Below are positions 62,553 through 64,000 of a stretch of 64,000 bases of DNA, piece by piece. The stretch's first letter is position 1. Every line of letters starts with the position of its first letter. A program made the translations under genes and the position numbers. The notes beneath the pieces are model-generated. The model saw only the letters and a program-made list of their open reading frames with translations, was not told the DNA's origin and searched no databases. The stretch comes from Saccharothrix sp. HUAS TT1 (GTDB taxonomy: Bacteria > Actinomycetota > Actinomycetes > Mycobacteriales > Pseudonocardiaceae). The stretch is taken from the NCBI RefSeq assembly GCF_040744945.1, contig NZ_CP160453.1, positions 1,860,001-1,924,000 of the forward strand. Direction: 5' to 3'.

Positions 62553-62872
62553 CGCGCCACCTCCCCCCTCCCGATCCCCGCGGACCTCGCCGACCCGGCT
62601 CTGCCCCTCTTCGCGCACACCTTGGTCGCCTCCACCGCACCTCCGGCCGTGAGCACGTACATCCGCCGCCGAGGCCCGCGGCGCTCGCTGTCGTCATCCC
62701 ACGACGACGTCACCCACCCCGCCCGCTCCAAGCGGTCGAGCAGCGGGTAGACGCTGCCGGACGGCCGTCCGGTCAGCTTGATGATCTCCAGGCCCCAACG
62801 CGGCTGGTCGCTCGCAAGCAGCACTCCCAGCACGTCGACCGTGGCTCCTCCGACACGCCCAAGCGGTTCCAC
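62549..62872 (-). CDS. PadR family transcriptional regulator
   Basis: A 107-residue protein with a winged helix: VDVLGVLLASDQPRWGLEIIKLTGRPSGSVYPLLDRLERAGWVTSSW, then RMYVLTAGGAVEA. The usual C-terminal dimerisation domain is very short. GTG 62872. Expected to regulate itself and the coupled membrane gene. Confidence 0.9.
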   Translation of the reverse strand: MEPLGRVGGATVDVLGVLLASDQPRWGLEIIKLTGRPSGSVYPLLDRLERAGWVTSSWDDDSERRGPRRRMYVLTAGGAVEATKVCAKRGRAGSARSAGIGRGEVAR

Positions 62873-62894
62873 ACCCCAACTCTACCTATGTAGA

Positions 62895-63929
62895 TTAAGC
62901 ATGTCGACCCCCACCCTCACCCTCACTCCCACCCTTACGCCCCACCAACGTCCTCACCGCGTCATCCGCCAACCTCTCCACCACCTCCCGCAACTCCAAC
63001 GCCTCCAACCACCGCGCCGGAATCGCCTCCACCCCGTCCCTCGCCCCCAGCAGGTTCCCGCACAACGCACCCGTCGAGTCGCTGTCCCCCGAGTGGTTCA
63101 CCGCCAGCAGCAACCCGTCCTCCAGGTCCCGCGCCCCCAACGCCGTCAGCACCGAGATCGCCAACGCCTCCTCGCCGACCCACCCCCCGCCCAACGTCGT
63201 CTCGATCACCTCGGGCGTCGGCCGCACGCCGCCCACACCCAGCTCCACCGCCAGGTCCAGCAGCGCCAACTGCTCCTGGTGCCCCTCCCACCTGATCAGC
63301 TCCGCCCGCCCGACCTCGATCGCCTCCGGCAGCTCGGCGCCCGCCAGCACCTGCTGCACCAGCACCGCCAGCACCCCCGCCGACAGGTAACCGCTCGGGT
63401 GCCCGTGCGTCAGCGCCCCGGTCGCGGCGGCCAGGTCGAACACCTCGCGCACGTCGTCGGACCACAGCGCCACCGGCGCCGCGCGCATCACCGCGCCGCA
63501 CCCCTTGGAGTCGTTGATGGGGTGCTCCACCGTCCCCAGCACCCCGGACCGGAGCGCGGTCAGGCACGTGGTGCCGGGTGCGCGCAGGTCGTGCAGCTCG
63601 GGCACGTCCAGCAGCCACCCGTCGGCCCGCACCTCCGGCCCGCCCTGCGTGCGCAGCCACCGCGCGTACGCCACCCGCACCTCGTGCACCGGGTCGCTGC
63701 CGCGCTTGCGCGCCAGCAGCAGCCCTTCCAGCGTGAACAGGGTCATCTGGGTGTCATCGGTGATCGCGCCGAGCCTGCCGTAGGCGGGTGCGTAGTCGGT
63801 CAGCCCCGACGGGCCGAAGCGGCCCCGGATGCGGTCGATCCGGTCGAACTCGATCGAACCGCCGAGCGCGTCGCCGACGGCGCCGGCGAGGAGGCTGCCG
63901 CGGATTGAACCGCTCAGAAGTGAGTTCAC
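62895..63929 (-). CDS. ADP-ribosylglycohydrolase (DraG) family protein
   Basis: A 344-residue all-alpha hydrolase that removes ADP-ribose from proteins or small molecules. It has SLLAGAVGDALGGSIEF, the metal-binding ITDDTQMTLFTLEGLL, NDSKGCGAVMRAAPVAL, a HGHPSGYLSA block and the second metal site NHSGDSDSTGALCGNLLGA. All metal ligands look intact. It starts at GTG 63929 and ends 22 bp before the PadR gene on the same strand. Confidence 0.92.
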   Translation of the reverse strand: MNSLLSGSIRGSLLAGAVGDALGGSIEFDRIDRIRGRFGPSGLTDYAPAYGRLGAITDDTQMTLFTLEGLLLARKRGSDPVHEVRVAYARWLRTQGGPEVRADGWLLDVPELHDLRAPGTTCLTALRSGVLGTVEHPINDSKGCGAVMRAAPVALWSDDVREVFDLAAATGALTHGHPSGYLSAGVLAVLVQQVLAGAELPEAIEVGRAELIRWEGHQEQLALLDLAVELGVGGVRPTPEVIETTLGGGWVGEEALAISVLTALGARDLEDGLLLAVNHSGDSDSTGALCGNLLGARDGVEAIPARWLEALELREVVERLADDAVRTLVGRKGGSEGEGGGRHA

Positions 63930-64000
63930 GTCGCAGAAGTTATCGTGCCGGCGTGACCTCTTCGGTAGACCGTTGCAGCTCCCGGACCAGGGAATGGGTG

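Noticed and set aside
63953..64000. Possible gene start at GTG 63953 running off the right edge
   Set aside because: Only 16 codons are visible (VTSSVDRCSSRTREWV), too few to separate from chance.

Overview
The window comes from a high-GC actinobacterium, most likely of the Pseudonocardiaceae (Saccharothrix, Lentzea or Actinosynnema type). It carries mycothiol synthesis (mshA), the SenX3-RegX3 pair, actinobacterial developmental regulators (BldC and a BldN-like sigma factor with its partner), Rex-controlled heme genes and the 33-residue ribosomal protein bS22. The order of the conserved genes, as I recall it, follows Mycobacterium tuberculosis Rv0481c to Rv0531 closely. The block from rex to hemB, with the BldN pair nearby, also resembles Streptomyces. 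These comparisons are from memory; no search was run.

Region 1 (1-10.7 kb) is chromosomal backbone: a cut methyltransferase, a DUF2505 gene, murB, a trypsin-fold protein, an SDR, a lipoprotein L,D-transpeptidase, an alpha/beta hydrolase, mshA, a YbjN protein, a DUF4349 lipoprotein and a CoA ligase.

Region 2 (10.66-18.63 kb) is an integrated element. Its ends are two 67-bp related copies of the 3' end of the CoA ligase gene. Each end also has a 22-bp direct repeat placed like an integrase arm site. It holds a tyrosine recombinase broken by one in-frame TAA, a 105-nt three-tier hairpin, an AT-rich 1256-residue protein with an Mrr-like nuclease domain fused to a NACHT NTPase (a bacterial NLR-like protein, probably anti-phage), several strong hairpins and a GIY-YIG protein. 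Just outside the right end sit two tandem TIR/NB-ARC/TPR genes (18.7-23.7 kb). Together they make an immune locus inserted between mshA-ybjN and gpmA-senX3-regX3. This is the most interesting part of the window.

Region 3 (23.8-42.6 kb) returns to backbone: a small secreted Gly-rich protein, gpmA, senX3-regX3, a Ppx/GppA phosphatase, a repeat-rich membrane protein, a TIM-barrel protein, proline dehydrogenase and thioesterase (flanked by an inverted repeat), proC, an excisionase-type HTH protein, bS22, an epimerase, an acyltransferase, a HAD phosphatase, a sigma/anti-sigma pair, a second CoA ligase, a glutaredoxin, a molybdopterin oxidoreductase and a FAS1 lipoprotein.

Region 4 (42.7-54.8 kb) is tetrapyrrole synthesis: a Rex operator, rex, hemA, hemC, hemD (fused to a degenerate methyltransferase domain), hemB, seven small genes coding mostly for membrane proteins, and hemL. 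Region 5 (53.5-64 kb) holds cytochrome c maturation (thioredoxin, ccdA, resB, ccsB) with a reversed M64 peptidase inside it, then a MinD/ParA-like ATPase, bldC, an Lrp regulator, a PadR regulator with a membrane protein, and an ADP-ribosylglycohydrolase. A palindromic repeat element occurs three times: at 5.0 kb, inverted at 47.5 kb, and shortened at 62.2 kb.
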